A DNA stretch of 64,000 nt, taken from contig NZ_JAAIXY010000005.1 of NCBI RefSeq assembly GCF_010894455.1, forward strand, positions 186,001-250,000. The letters run 5' to 3'. A program made the position numbers and the translations under genes. The DNA is from Myxococcus eversor. GTDB lineage: Bacteria; Myxococcota; Myxococcia; Myxococcales; Myxococcaceae. Below, piece by piece: positions 15,540 to 24,301 of this stretch. Below the pieces are notes generated by a model. The model was not told the DNA's origin. It did not search any database and worked only from the letters and a program-made list of their open reading frames with translations. The first letter of the stretch is position 1. Each line of letters starts with the position of its first letter.

Positions 15540-17645
15540 ATGGCCCCGATTCGCCGCGCCGACACCCCGACGCCCTTCGCCGTGCCCCAGCCGAAGGTCG
15601 CCGCCGCGCCCCCTCCGCCGCCGCCTCCGCCGCCTCCCGCGCCCAAGCAGGAGCCGGCGGGCCACTCGGCGCGCAGCAGCTTCCAGTCGGGGCGGCGTCC
15701 CACGATGGACCTGTCCGGCGGCGCGAGTCCCGCGAGCACGCTGCGCACGGAGGTGTTGGGGGACGGCAAGGCGAACTGCCTGGAGAAGGCCAACAGCCTG
15801 TCGAAGCCAGGGGACCAGGTGCTGCTGCTCGGCGACTCGCGCGACAGCGTGGGCCACGCGCTGGTGCGCAAGCCGGGCGGCGGAATCGTCGACCCGAACG
15901 AGCCCGGAAAGACGTATGCGAATCTCTCCGAGTGGAAGGCGACGCATGCGGCCTATGGACAGCCCGTGGCGGTGCCGGACGCGCAGCTCGCGCGCATCCT
16001 GTCCGTGCCTCCGGGCCCCGCGCGCGAGGCGCTCATCCACGGCTTCGGCCTGACGGGCGCCGCGAGCCGCTCGGTGGCGGATGACGCGGCGGCGACGACG
16101 GGGGGCGCGGCGGAGCCCGAGAAGCCGAAGGAGCTGGTGGACCTGTCGCCGTCCATCGGCATCTCGACCGACGGCACCATCAAGGTGGGCATCAAGGCCG
16201 AGTTCAAGCCCTTGGAGGGGGAGAAGAAGAAGGGCGAGCTGAAGGGCACCATCAGCGGCGGCGCCTACGCGGAGACGGAGGTCAAGCTGAGCTGGAATCC
16301 CACGGAGCCCACCGCGGACGGTCGCCACCTCATCACCGTCACGTTCGAGGCCACCGGCGGACTCAAGGGCGGCGCGGGAGTCGAGGCCGGCGAAGTGGGC
16401 CCGTTCGGTGTGGAGGTGGGCGCGGAGTCCGGAAGCAAGAAGTCGGTCAGCTTCGAACTCGCGCTCACCGAGGGAGAAATCGGCGAGCTCATCATGAACC
16501 CCGGCGGCTTCCAGGTGCCCACGCTGAGCGACCCGCTGGCGCTGCCGCCGGGCGGCAAGCTGGTCGTGGATGCCTCCGACTTCGTGACGACGTCGAACGG
16601 GCTGTCCATCGGGCCCCTGAAGCTCAGCGGGGAGAACGGCAAGGAGCAGACGCAGTCGGTGGCGGTGGAGCGCACGGGAGACACCACGGTGCGCGTGACG
16701 GTGGGCCCGGAGGAGACGCTCACGTCGAAGCTGGAGCTGGGCCTGGAGTTGAGCATCAAGGGACACAAGGTGGGCGGCGGCATCGGCTCCGAGCACAGCT
16801 ACACGCAGGGCAACTCCGCGAGCGTGGAGTTCGACCTGGGCACGCCCGAGGGCCGCACGGCCTACGAGACCTTCGTCCGCGAGGGCACGCTCCCCACGCA
16901 GACGGGCCCGGGCGTCCTGGACGTGCGCACGCAGCAGACCTGGTCCCAGGAGGGCTCGCTCAGCGCGGAGTTGAACCTGACGAAGTTCGTCGGCTTCGAG
17001 CACCAGTTCTGGGACGAGCGCCTGACGGAGACGGTGACGACGGTGAACGGCCAGACGACGGTGACGGCCGAGGGCAGGGTGGCGGGCACCGACAACGCGT
17101 TCGAAATCCAGTTCTCCCTCAACCCCGACGGCTCGCGGAAGTTCGAGGGGATGAGCATGGACATCCTCCAGTACGGCGGCACCGAGTTCACCACCATCAC
17201 CGTGACGGGCGCGGAGGGACTGGCGAACGTCCAGAACGTCGCCGCCCGGCAGGCCCAGGACATGGTGGTGGGCTTCTTCGCGGACTCCAGTGACCCGGCC
17301 GCGCTCGCGGCCCAGCGCCAGAAGCTCAAGGCCGAGGGGGAGCCCTTCGCCACGCTGGCGATGACGCCGGCAGACCCGGGCTACAGCCACGAGGCCTGGC
17401 TCACCGCGTATCGCGACTTCGACGCGACGCACGACTACCTGCCCGATGTGCCCGTCACCACGATGACGTTGATGGAGGCCACGCCGGAGTCGATGCCCAC
17501 GGCGCTCTTCAGCAGCCTGGGCGCCGCGGGCCACGTGGACCAGAACCCGCTCGCCACGAGGACGGACGGCACGACGGCCAGCTACAACATGCCGGGGTGG
17601 ATTGACCTGGGCCTGGGGCAGATGCCGGGCGTCGAGGTGAAGTGA
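15540..17645 (+). CDS. 701-aa protein with Pro-rich N-terminus and possible papain-like head
   Basis: No signal peptide. Residues 1-50 are disordered with a run of ten prolines. Residues about 70-140 show 'GKANCLEKAN' (Cys80), 'DSVGHALVRKPGG' (His106) and 'IVDPNEPGKTY' (Asp118). This Cys-His-Asp order and spacing resemble NlpC/papain-like or protein-deamidase folds. The remaining 550 residues are acidic and beta-rich, with many short strands ('GIKAEFKPLEGEKKKGELK', 'VEAGEVGPFGVEVG'). Their local repetition may form a long beta structure. A soluble protein of this shape, without export signal, is a candidate for release by lysis or by a contractile system. The enzyme role is inferred. Confidence 0.75.
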   Translation: MAPIRRADTPTPFAVPQPKVAAAPPPPPPPPPPAPKQEPAGHSARSSFQSGRRPTMDLSGGASPASTLRTEVLGDGKANCLEKANSLSKPGDQVLLLGDSRDSVGHALVRKPGGGIVDPNEPGKTYANLSEWKATHAAYGQPVAVPDAQLARILSVPPGPAREALIHGFGLTGAASRSVADDAAATTGGAAEPEKPKELVDLSPSIGISTDGTIKVGIKAEFKPLEGEKKKGELKGTISGGAYAETEVKLSWNPTEPTADGRHLITVTFEATGGLKGGAGVEAGEVGPFGVEVGAESGSKKSVSFELALTEGEIGELIMNPGGFQVPTLSDPLALPPGGKLVVDASDFVTTSNGLSIGPLKLSGENGKEQTQSVAVERTGDTTVRVTVGPEETLTSKLELGLELSIKGHKVGGGIGSEHSYTQGNSASVEFDLGTPEGRTAYETFVREGTLPTQTGPGVLDVRTQQTWSQEGSLSAELNLTKFVGFEHQFWDERLTETVTTVNGQTTVTAEGRVAGTDNAFEIQFSLNPDGSRKFEGMSMDILQYGGTEFTTITVTGAEGLANVQNVAARQAQDMVVGFFADSSDPAALAAQRQKLKAEGEPFATLAMTPADPGYSHEAWLTAYRDFDATHDYLPDVPVTTMTLMEATPESMPTALFSSLGAAGHVDQNPLATRTDGTTASYNMPGWIDLGLGQMPGVEVK

Positions 17646-17832
17646 CGCGACGCCCGCGCGAGTTGCAAGGGTAGGACCAACGGGCCTCGAGACATGTCGG
17701 CCCGGTGAGAGAGCAGGGAGTCTGTCGCCATCCGGCAAGCATCAGCGGCGTGCCGGGGAACATGGCGACTCCCTCGTCGTATCCGGGATGACCACCCGCG
17801 CCTTCGTGGGTGGCTCCATCCCGGGGGTCCTC

Positions 17833-19485
17833 ATGAAGCCTTTTCCTTGCTCACGTGGAGCATGGCGCTCGCTCTGCGTCGTGCTCTCCTTTCTCCTGTC
17901 CGCTTGTGACGAATCCCCCGCCCCAGGCGGCGGCGATGCCGGGCCCCCACCGTGGGACGGCACCTCCACTCCGCTGGAGGACCTGGGCGACGTCGTGGAG
18001 ACCGGTCGCCATGACGCGTGCCAGTTCATCAATCCGGAGAGCCTCGACCCGCTCCTCTGCGAGCGCCTCACGGCCTTCGACCTGTCGAGCTGTTCGCCGG
18101 GCGAGCTCTCCGGCGCGGAGGGGCAGGGCATCTTCCAGGTCAATCTCCGAGGGGAGATGCGCGTACGGGCCGGTCAGCCCACCACCACCTCCATCTCCCG
18201 CAACACCGTCAGCGTCCGGCTTCACACCGACGGCACGCCGGATGCCATGAACAGCGGGCCGCTCGTCGCCCGCGTGACGGAGGGCGGCACGTTCTTCCTC
18301 GCGGGGAGACGCAGCCTCGCGATTCCCTCGGGAAACATCATCACCACCACCGCGCTCGCCGGCTGCCATGTCCCCGCGCCCGGGGTCATCACCGGCTGCT
18401 ACGTGTCCTGCTCCAGTGACGCGCGGTTCGGAAAGACACTCGGCACCTTCGTGGCCCAGCGCATGACCTGGGCCGCGGGGGAAGGCGAGTCCTCCGGGGG
18501 CCTCTCGCTCGTGTCCGAGGCCGCCACGCCCGTCAGCAGGGCCGTGGACCTCTTCGTGGCCAAGGAGCACGCCTACGTCGTCTCACTGAACGCCTCGCCC
18601 CGACTGGGCGGACTCAGCGTCTTCGACGTGAGGGACAGGCGCACTCCCGTCCTCAAGAAGACGCTGTCCCTGCCGGATGACACGGATTGGAACGGCGTCT
18701 GGGCCAAGGACGATGCGCTCTACATCGCCAGCAATTCCTCGGGGCTCGTCATCCTCGACATCCGCGAGCCGGCCAATCCCATCTTCGTTCGCCGGGCCGA
18801 GGGCCCCTACAGCGTCCACACCGTGCTCGTCGACGGAGACCGGCTGTATGCCAATGCACCCGGCACGGGCACCTATGTCTATGACGTGTCCAAGCCCCTG
18901 GAGCCCACGCTGCTCCAGATTGTCACGCCGACACCGGGAGGCTTCAGCGGAGGTCCCCACGACGTCTTCGCCTACCAGGGCCGCCTCTACATCAGCAACG
19001 CGGAGTCAGGCTATTCCATCATGGACATCACCGACCTGAACGACGTGCGCCACCTGGGGGACTACCTCCGGCCAGACCTGGCCGGCTACGCGCACCACAG
19101 CGCGGTGGGGACCTTCGCGGGCCGCACCATCGCCTTCGAAGGGGGCGAGTTCAATGGCTCTCACGTGCGGGTGCTCGACGTCACGGACCCGGCGAGCATC
19201 TCCCTCATCGCGACCCACCGCATGCGGCCCACCGTGTCCATGCACAACCTGCTCTTGCGGGGCCATCTGCTCTACGTCGCCTGGTACCACGAGGGGCTGC
19301 GGGTCCTGGACGTCTCGAACCCCACCCAGCCGAGGCAGGTCGCCCACCTCAACACCTTCCGCGAGGCCGACCCGGGACGCGGGCACGGCCTCTTCGAAGG
19401 CACCTTCGGGGTCCGCATCCCCGGCGATGGCTACGTGTACCTCGTGGACTCGACGCGCGGGCTCATCATCACCCACGAGCTGTAG
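17833..19485 (+). CDS. LVIVD-repeat beta-propeller lipoprotein
   Basis: 550 residues from the ATG at 17833, which starts a lipoprotein signal (lipobox LSAC). The C-terminal two thirds carry LVIVD repeats: 'GLSVFDVRDRRTP', 'GLVILDIREPANP', 'TYVYDVSKPLEP', 'GYSIMDITDLND', 'VRVLDVTDPASI' and 'GLRVLDVSNPTQP'. They probably form a beta-propeller on the cell surface. The N-terminal part has cysteines ('CQFINPESLDPLLC', 'GCYVSC') and looks like a separate domain. The family is frequent in myxobacteria and its function is unknown. It converges on the next gene with only 15 bases between stops. Confidence 0.88.
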   Translation: MKPFPCSRGAWRSLCVVLSFLLSACDESPAPGGGDAGPPPWDGTSTPLEDLGDVVETGRHDACQFINPESLDPLLCERLTAFDLSSCSPGELSGAEGQGIFQVNLRGEMRVRAGQPTTTSISRNTVSVRLHTDGTPDAMNSGPLVARVTEGGTFFLAGRRSLAIPSGNIITTTALAGCHVPAPGVITGCYVSCSSDARFGKTLGTFVAQRMTWAAGEGESSGGLSLVSEAATPVSRAVDLFVAKEHAYVVSLNASPRLGGLSVFDVRDRRTPVLKKTLSLPDDTDWNGVWAKDDALYIASNSSGLVILDIREPANPIFVRRAEGPYSVHTVLVDGDRLYANAPGTGTYVYDVSKPLEPTLLQIVTPTPGGFSGGPHDVFAYQGRLYISNAESGYSIMDITDLNDVRHLGDYLRPDLAGYAHHSAVGTFAGRTIAFEGGEFNGSHVRVLDVTDPASISLIATHRMRPTVSMHNLLLRGHLLYVAWYHEGLRVLDVSNPTQPRQVAHLNTFREADPGRGHGLFEGTFGVRIPGDGYVYLVDSTRGLIITHEL

Positions 19486-19500
19486 CGGCTTTGGGGCTGC

Positions 19501-20373
19501 TCAGAGCGGCTTCTTCAGGGCGTGCTCCTGCCGGGCCCGCTCGAGCAGCTCATCCCGGGACAGCGTCTGGAGGGCCCCGTCCTTGCCCGGCACCTGGAGC
19601 GTGAACTCCCGGATGGGGCCCTTCACGAGGTACTCCTGGTCCCTCGCCGTGTTGACCAGGGCGCGCTCGCGGTAGGTGAAGCTGGACTGCGCGGGGTCCA
19701 CACCCACCGACGGCATCAGCGCCCGCTCCTCGGCGGTGGGCTGCCAGAGCGGCTGGGGACGGGGCTGGCTGCGCAGCACGGCCGTCTCGTCCAGCGCGCT
19801 GTCCGGGTGGGTCCGGATGTCGCGCTGGATGTCGAATGGGTCCAACACCACGCCGCCCCGGGGCTCCTGCGAGGGATTGGTGACGATGAGGTTCTTCCCA
19901 TACATCGGCTTGTCGACGAGCTGGTGGGGCGCCGTCCCGTCCACGCCCGTCGGCAGGCCGCTGAAGGACGTGAAGGGGCTCTTCTCCTTGTACTCCTGCT
20001 TGCCGTCGACGTGCAGCGCCACGGGCGTCGCGCCGTCCTTGTCCACGGGCAAGAGCGTGCCCTTCGCGTCGATGGCCGCCTTGTGCGTCCCGAACTCGGG
20101 CTGGATGGGCTTGAAGGGATGGTTGTCCCGCCGCGAGAGGAGGACATCCGGACGCAGCCGGGGCGTCTGGAGGTTGTTGCCTCCGTGCCGGCGGTCCTCG
20201 GCGCCCATGATGTCGCTCATCAAGTCGTGACTGTTGTTGCGCGCACGGGTCTCCTGCGCGATTCGCGAGGGGCTCTTCGTCGGCGCGGGGGGCAGGTGCG
20301 TGGGCGGCCGGGCGGAGTAGGGCCGTGCATTCGGGACGGACTTCGGCAACGCCGTGACGAGACGCTTGAGCAT
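19501..20373 (-). CDS. Protein of unknown function, 290 aa
   Basis: The start at 20373 has GGAAG six bases upstream. No signal peptide and no membrane segment. The first 60 residues are Pro/Ser/Arg-rich and disordered. After 'SHDLMSDIMGAEDRRHGG' the sequence is polar, with many charged turns ('ALHVDGKQEYKEKSPF', 'VVLDPFDIQRDIRTHPDSA') and ends in basic helices. I recognise no domain. A disordered head plus a soluble tail without signal is also seen in the 701-residue gene nearby, but no link is shown by sequence. Alternative: a structural protein of sporulation or motility. Confidence 0.7.
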   Translation of the reverse strand: MLKRLVTALPKSVPNARPYSARPPTHLPPAPTKSPSRIAQETRARNNSHDLMSDIMGAEDRRHGGNNLQTPRLRPDVLLSRRDNHPFKPIQPEFGTHKAAIDAKGTLLPVDKDGATPVALHVDGKQEYKEKSPFTSFSGLPTGVDGTAPHQLVDKPMYGKNLIVTNPSQEPRGGVVLDPFDIQRDIRTHPDSALDETAVLRSQPRPQPLWQPTAEERALMPSVGVDPAQSSFTYRERALVNTARDQEYLVKGPIREFTLQVPGKDGALQTLSRDELLERARQEHALKKPL

Positions 20374-20582
20374 GACAGCTTCCTTTTGGATGGAGCATGA
20401 GGTGCGAGGCCTCATGCATTTGTAGGAATTGTCAGGCGGACACGCGCCGGGTTGCGCGAGCAGGCATCGGTCGATGGGGGGATGCCACGCGGACGACGCA
20501 TCTTCTCAAACGTCGCTACACGCGCGGCGCCGGGCCAGCTAGGAAGGTGTCCTTCTTCCACGCGGACACGAAGGGACACGAC

Positions 20583-21098
20583 ATGGACCTCATCGGACAG
20601 CTCTCGCAGCAGCTCGGAGTCGATGGCACGCAGGCGCAGGGACTCGCGGGGGGCCTGCTGAAGCTGGTGCAGGGCACCGTCAAGGAGAAGCTCGGCCCGG
20701 ACACCGCGAACCAGTTGGGCCAGGCCATCCCGGAGATGGACCGGTGGCAGCAGGCCGCGCCTGCCGCCGAGCCGGAAGGGGGCGGGCTGATGGGCGCGCT
20801 CGGCGGGCTCATGGGAGGGCAGGGTGGCGCGGGAGGATTGATGGGCGCGCTGGGCGGCGCCGCGGCGCAGGGGGCGGAGGTCGCCGCCGTCGTCTCGCTG
20901 CTCGGCCGCTTCAACCTGGATGCGAGCAAGGCCGCCCTCGTCGCCCCGCTGCTGCTCGACTTCCTCAAGTCGCGGCTGGATCCCGCGCTCGTCGGCAAGG
21001 TCCTCTCCGTCCTCCCCATGCTCACCGGAGGCGCCGGTGGTGGCGACTCCGGTGGCGGGCTGGGTGGGATGCTGGGCGGCCTGCTCGGCGGCCGCTGA
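20583..21098 (+). CDS. DUF2780-type protein
   Basis: 171 residues. The pattern 'MDLIGQLSQQLGVDGTQAQ' and 'LGRFNLDASKAALVAPLLLD' fits DUF2780 (VcgC/VcgE). Between the two halves are glycine-rich stretches ('GGLMGGQGGAGGLMGALGG') and the end is again Gly-rich ('GGGLGGMLGGLLGGR'). The family's function is unknown. No signal peptide. The Gly-rich linkers suggest flexible or self-associating segments. It converges with the aldo/keto reductase gene, only 10 bases between stops. Confidence 0.82.
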   Translation: MDLIGQLSQQLGVDGTQAQGLAGGLLKLVQGTVKEKLGPDTANQLGQAIPEMDRWQQAAPAAEPEGGGLMGALGGLMGGQGGAGGLMGALGGAAAQGAEVAAVVSLLGRFNLDASKAALVAPLLLDFLKSRLDPALVGKVLSVLPMLTGGAGGGDSGGGLGGMLGGLLGGR

Positions 21099-21108
21099 GC
21101 ACCGGGGG

Positions 21109-22194
21109 CTAGTAGGGCTTGTCGCCCTTCACCACGCCGAAGGCGGACGCCTCCATGAAGACGCCGTTCACCGTCGTGCCCCCGTTGTGGATGGCGGGGA
21201 AGATGGGCTGCATGCTCTGGGGGAACCCGAAGGCCGGCTTGGTCAGCGTGTCGAGACGGCCGAGCTGCTCGGCCGTCAGCTTCACCGAGAGGGCGCCCAC
21301 GTTGTCCTCCAACTGCGACAGCCGCCGCGCGCCGATGATGGTGGAGCTCACGCCCGGCTGCGCCTGCACCCAGGCCAGCGCCACGCGCGCCACGGTGCTC
21401 TTCTGCTCGCGGGCGATGGCCGCCAGCTCGTCGACGAGCGCGTAGGTCTTCTCGTTCAGGTACGAGTGGATGAAGGCGCCCCGGTCCCCCTTCACTTCTC
21501 CGGCGTTCGCGCGGGTGTACTTGCCGCTGAGCGCGCCGCTCTTGAGGGGAGACCACGGGGTGATGCCGAGCCCGAGCTCCAGGGCCATGGGCACCAGCTC
21601 CTGCTCGACGCTGCGCTCCAGCAGGGAGTACTCAATCTGCAACCCGACGAACGAGGACCAGCCCCGGAAGTGCGCCATCACGTTGGCCTGGGCAATCTTC
21701 CACGCGGGCGTGTCGGAGACGCCGAGGTAGCGGACCTTGCCGGCTCGAACGAGGTCCTCGAGCGCGGCCATCGTCTCTTCAATGGGCGTGTGGATGTCCC
21801 AGTTGTGCAGCCAGTACAGGTCGATGTAGTCGGTCTGCAGGCGGCGGAGCGAGTTCTCGCACGCCGAGATGATGGACTTGCGGCCGGAGCCTCCGCCGTT
21901 CGGGTCCCCGGGGTAGAGGTTCCCGCTGAACTTCGTGGCAATCACCAGCCTGTCCCGGCGCGCCGGGTGGCGCCCGACGTGGTCGCCGATGATCTTCTCG
22001 GAGTGGCTCTTCGTATAGAAGTTCGCGGTGTCGATGAAGTTGCCGCCGAGCTCGATGTACCGGTCGATGATGTGCTGGGACTCCTCGACGCTGGACCCCC
22101 AGCCGAGGTCTTCACCGAACGTCATGGCACCGAGGCACAGCGGGCTCACGCGCAGGCCGGAACGGCCGAGCGTCACGTAATGGTCCAGCGGCAT
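21109..22194 (-). CDS. Aldo/keto reductase
   Basis: 361 residues with the AKR (beta/alpha)8 signature: 'GLRVSPLCLGAMTFG', catalytic tetrad Asp-Tyr-Lys-His in 'NFIDTANFYTKSHSE', 'VIATKFSG' and 'YWLHNWD', then 'ITPWSPLKSGALSGKY' and 'IIGARRLSQLEDN', where NADPH is held. It would reduce aldehydes or ketones in the cytoplasm; substrate unknown. The ATG starts exactly at the family N-terminus. It is divergent from a MarR gene with a long inverted repeat in the 92-base gap, so this is probably a regulator-target pair responding to a reactive compound. Confidence 0.94.
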   Translation of the reverse strand: MPLDHYVTLGRSGLRVSPLCLGAMTFGEDLGWGSSVEESQHIIDRYIELGGNFIDTANFYTKSHSEKIIGDHVGRHPARRDRLVIATKFSGNLYPGDPNGGGSGRKSIISACENSLRRLQTDYIDLYWLHNWDIHTPIEETMAALEDLVRAGKVRYLGVSDTPAWKIAQANVMAHFRGWSSFVGLQIEYSLLERSVEQELVPMALELGLGITPWSPLKSGALSGKYTRANAGEVKGDRGAFIHSYLNEKTYALVDELAAIAREQKSTVARVALAWVQAQPGVSSTIIGARRLSQLEDNVGALSVKLTAEQLGRLDTLTKPAFGFPQSMQPIFPAIHNGGTTVNGVFMEASAFGVVKGDKPY

Positions 22195-22231
22195 TTGAGG
22201 CTCCAGGGCGTGTTACATTGTAGGGACGACG

Positions 22232-22271
22232 AATTAGTTCAAGATGGAATTGGGTTAATGCTGAACCAATT
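22232..22271. promoter_or_regulatory. Candidate MarR operator pair
   Basis: Arms AATTAGTTCA (22232-22241) and TGAACCAATT (22262-22271) are inverted copies matching at 9 of 10 positions. A third related half-site AATTGGGTT lies at 22248-22256 between them. The AT-rich stretch occupies the middle of the 92-base gap between the divergent reductase and MarR genes, where binding could block both promoters. Confidence 0.55.
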
Positions 22272-22286
22272 TCCGCGCAAGGAGCC

Positions 22287-22694
22287 ATGTCGAAAATCGA
22301 CCCGGCGAGAATCTGGTCGCTCAACCACCGGCTGTTGATGGCGGTGATTTCCAGTGTCGCCTCCGACATCACCGCGTTGGGCCTCGAGACGAAGGAGTTG
22401 TTCGTGCTCGCGGACGTGGACGCGCACCCCTATCCGGCCGAGCTGGCGGCGTCCCTCTGCATCCCCAAGCCGTCGGTGACGCTGTACGTGAAGCGGCTCG
22501 AGGCCGCGGGCTTCCTGCGCCGTGAAATTGACACCGCGGACCTGCGGCGGCACCGGCTGCAGCTCACCCCGGCCGGCCGCAAGGTCATGCAGCAGGGGAC
22601 CTCGCTGCTCTCCCAGGCGTTCGGCGAGAGGCTCGGGCGGCTGAGTGCCACCCAGCAGGCGGAGCTGCGAGTCCTGCTGGAGAAGATGAGCTGA
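22287..22694 (+). CDS. MarR-family transcriptional regulator
   Basis: 135 residues of a winged-helix MarR protein: 'LETKELFVLADVDAHPYP', recognition helix 'LCIPKPSVTLYVKRLEAAG', wing 'IDTADLRRHRLQLTPAGR', and a C-terminal dimer helix. AAGGAG precedes the ATG. It is divergent from the aldo/keto reductase and probably represses it until a ligand binds. The 301 bases that follow hold no convincing gene. Confidence 0.92.
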   Translation: MSKIDPARIWSLNHRLLMAVISSVASDITALGLETKELFVLADVDAHPYPAELAASLCIPKPSVTLYVKRLEAAGFLRREIDTADLRRHRLQLTPAGRKVMQQGTSLLSQAFGERLGRLSATQQAELRVLLEKMS

Positions 22695-22995
22695 CCCTCC
22701 AAGGGGCCGGGCTTGCGCACCAGCGCCGCGCGGCCTGTCGGAACGCGGCGGCGTTCCTACGGAACGCAGGGCCCTCATGCGGAGGGCGCGCTGGTTCCAC
22801 GCAGGCCAGGCGCGCGGGGTCAAACGCGACACGTCGCCGCGCACTCGGAGTCGTGGCCTGAAGCGCACTCACCTTGTGAGGTCGTCACGGCCGTTCGAGG
22901 GGCGGGGCCCGCCGTCCGACGGAGCCTCTCCGGGTCCTGCGCGGCACCCTCACGAGGGGGTGAAGCACGGCACGAAATGTGGATTGCTGGGCGAC
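22695..22995. other. Intergenic, nothing recognised
   Basis: GC-rich sequence without clear codon bias for a protein. An open frame joined to the next gene exists here but encodes an Arg/Pro/Gly-rich stretch unlike a real N-terminus. Confidence 0.4.
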
Positions 22996-24246
22996 ATGCC
23001 GAGTGTCTACACCGTGTGTTTCTGTGGAACCGCCTGTGCGCGAGACGAGGGCGAAGTCACGCGCTACTGGGACTACAAGTACTTCGGGTTCCTGGCGAAG
23101 AACGACCGGCGCCTCATCAGCGACAAGGACATCTTCGACAAGGGCACGGGCTACATCCCGGTCCGGCTCCACACGGAGATCTCCGCCGGCCTTCGCGACA
23201 CGAAGAAGAGCATCACCGTGCGCGGCGTCGGCGAGAACGACTGGCACGACCAGATGGACACCTGTGACCCGCTGGACAGCACCCTGCCCAAGGCGCCGGG
23301 GGAGCTGCGCGAGTACGCCCAGAGCTACTCGAAGGGCAACCAACGGTCCATGCTGGGCCAGGCGACGGGCTGGGCCGACGCGGCGCTCGCGCTGCATGCC
23401 GCGAGCAGCGCCGCGGCCAGCGGGGCGGAGCAGTACAACTTCGTGGGGCACAGCCGCGGCGCGGTCGAGTCCATCATGGCCGCCTGGTTCCTGTATGCCT
23501 ATGGGGGGGACACCTTTCGAAACATCCCCATCAACATCTTCGCCATCGACCCCGTTCCGGGGACGGGCGGGTGGTACAGCATCCAGACCCAGTTGCCCCC
23601 CAATGTCGTCAACTATGTCGGGGTCTACGCCTGGGACCATCTGGATACGGGCTTCAGCGCGGTGATTCCCCGGCCCAACGCGTCGATGACCGGGCAGGAG
23701 GCCCACGCGGCCATCGAGGGCCGGGGACTGGGGACCACGTGGCAGACGCTCGCGAACAACCGCCAACTGGCGGACCCGCTCCTCGCCTCCGACCTTCCAA
23801 AGCCCGAGCGGTATCGGCTCTACGCCACCCGGGGCCGCCACAGCACCGTCGCGGGAATCGGCACCACCGATGGTCTCTATGACGCCTCCAAGTTCAGCGA
23901 CGATGTCGCGGCGGTCCCCAGGCTCCTCTACCGGATGGCGAGGGGTTATCTGACCCGGTGGGGAACGACCTTCCACACGAAGAGCGGGGTCCAGGATGGC
24001 ATCAGACAACTGAGAAAGAGAATCCATACGGCTCATTCTCATTTCGACGCCATGGCCGGCGGCCAGACACGGACGTCTCGTTATTACACGCGGCAGTCCG
24101 TCCGGCGTGTCTCCTCCATCCACGGCAGTCTTGGCTGGGACAAATACTACCTCGAGGACGTGGTGGGGACTCCCCCGTACAAGCTGGCCTATCCCTGCAC
24201 CATCGAACAGGCCGGTGGTGGATGGGTGGACTGGACGTTCCTGTGA
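22996..24246 (+). CDS. Lipase-like alpha/beta-hydrolase, T6SS-lipase-like pattern
   Basis: 416 residues from the ATG at 22996, where recognisable sequence starts ('MPSVYTVCFCGTACARDEGE'); no strong ribosome site is seen, so the start may shift. The nucleophile elbow is 'NFVGHSRGAVESIMAAW' with Ser153. The G-H-S-R-G-A form is that of DUF2235/Tle1-like phospholipases delivered by type VI secretion. 'INIFAIDPVPGTGGW' supplies the likely acid region, and 'TRGRHSTVAG' is a candidate His. No signal peptide. It is first of three same-strand genes, 55 bases ahead of the phospholipase D/protease gene, so both probably attack lipids. Lipase activity is inferred from the motif. Confidence 0.72.
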   Translation: MPSVYTVCFCGTACARDEGEVTRYWDYKYFGFLAKNDRRLISDKDIFDKGTGYIPVRLHTEISAGLRDTKKSITVRGVGENDWHDQMDTCDPLDSTLPKAPGELREYAQSYSKGNQRSMLGQATGWADAALALHAASSAAASGAEQYNFVGHSRGAVESIMAAWFLYAYGGDTFRNIPINIFAIDPVPGTGGWYSIQTQLPPNVVNYVGVYAWDHLDTGFSAVIPRPNASMTGQEAHAAIEGRGLGTTWQTLANNRQLADPLLASDLPKPERYRLYATRGRHSTVAGIGTTDGLYDASKFSDDVAAVPRLLYRMARGYLTRWGTTFHTKSGVQDGIRQLRKRIHTAHSHFDAMAGGQTRTSRYYTRQSVRRVSSIHGSLGWDKYYLEDVVGTPPYKLAYPCTIEQAGGGWVDWTFL

Positions 24247-24301
24247 TTCAGGCCGTGGTTTCCAAGAGGTAGCGCCCGCTCAAGCGAGGAGTGCGAAGAC
24301 A

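Noticed and set aside
15294..17738. 814-codon antisense frame across the 701-residue protein
   Set aside because: Arg/His/Leu-rich with no domain; the plus frame has normal composition and a ribosome site.
22217..22242. TTGAAC...TACAAT as the reductase promoter
   Set aside because: Spacing is only 14 bases, too short for a normal housekeeping promoter.
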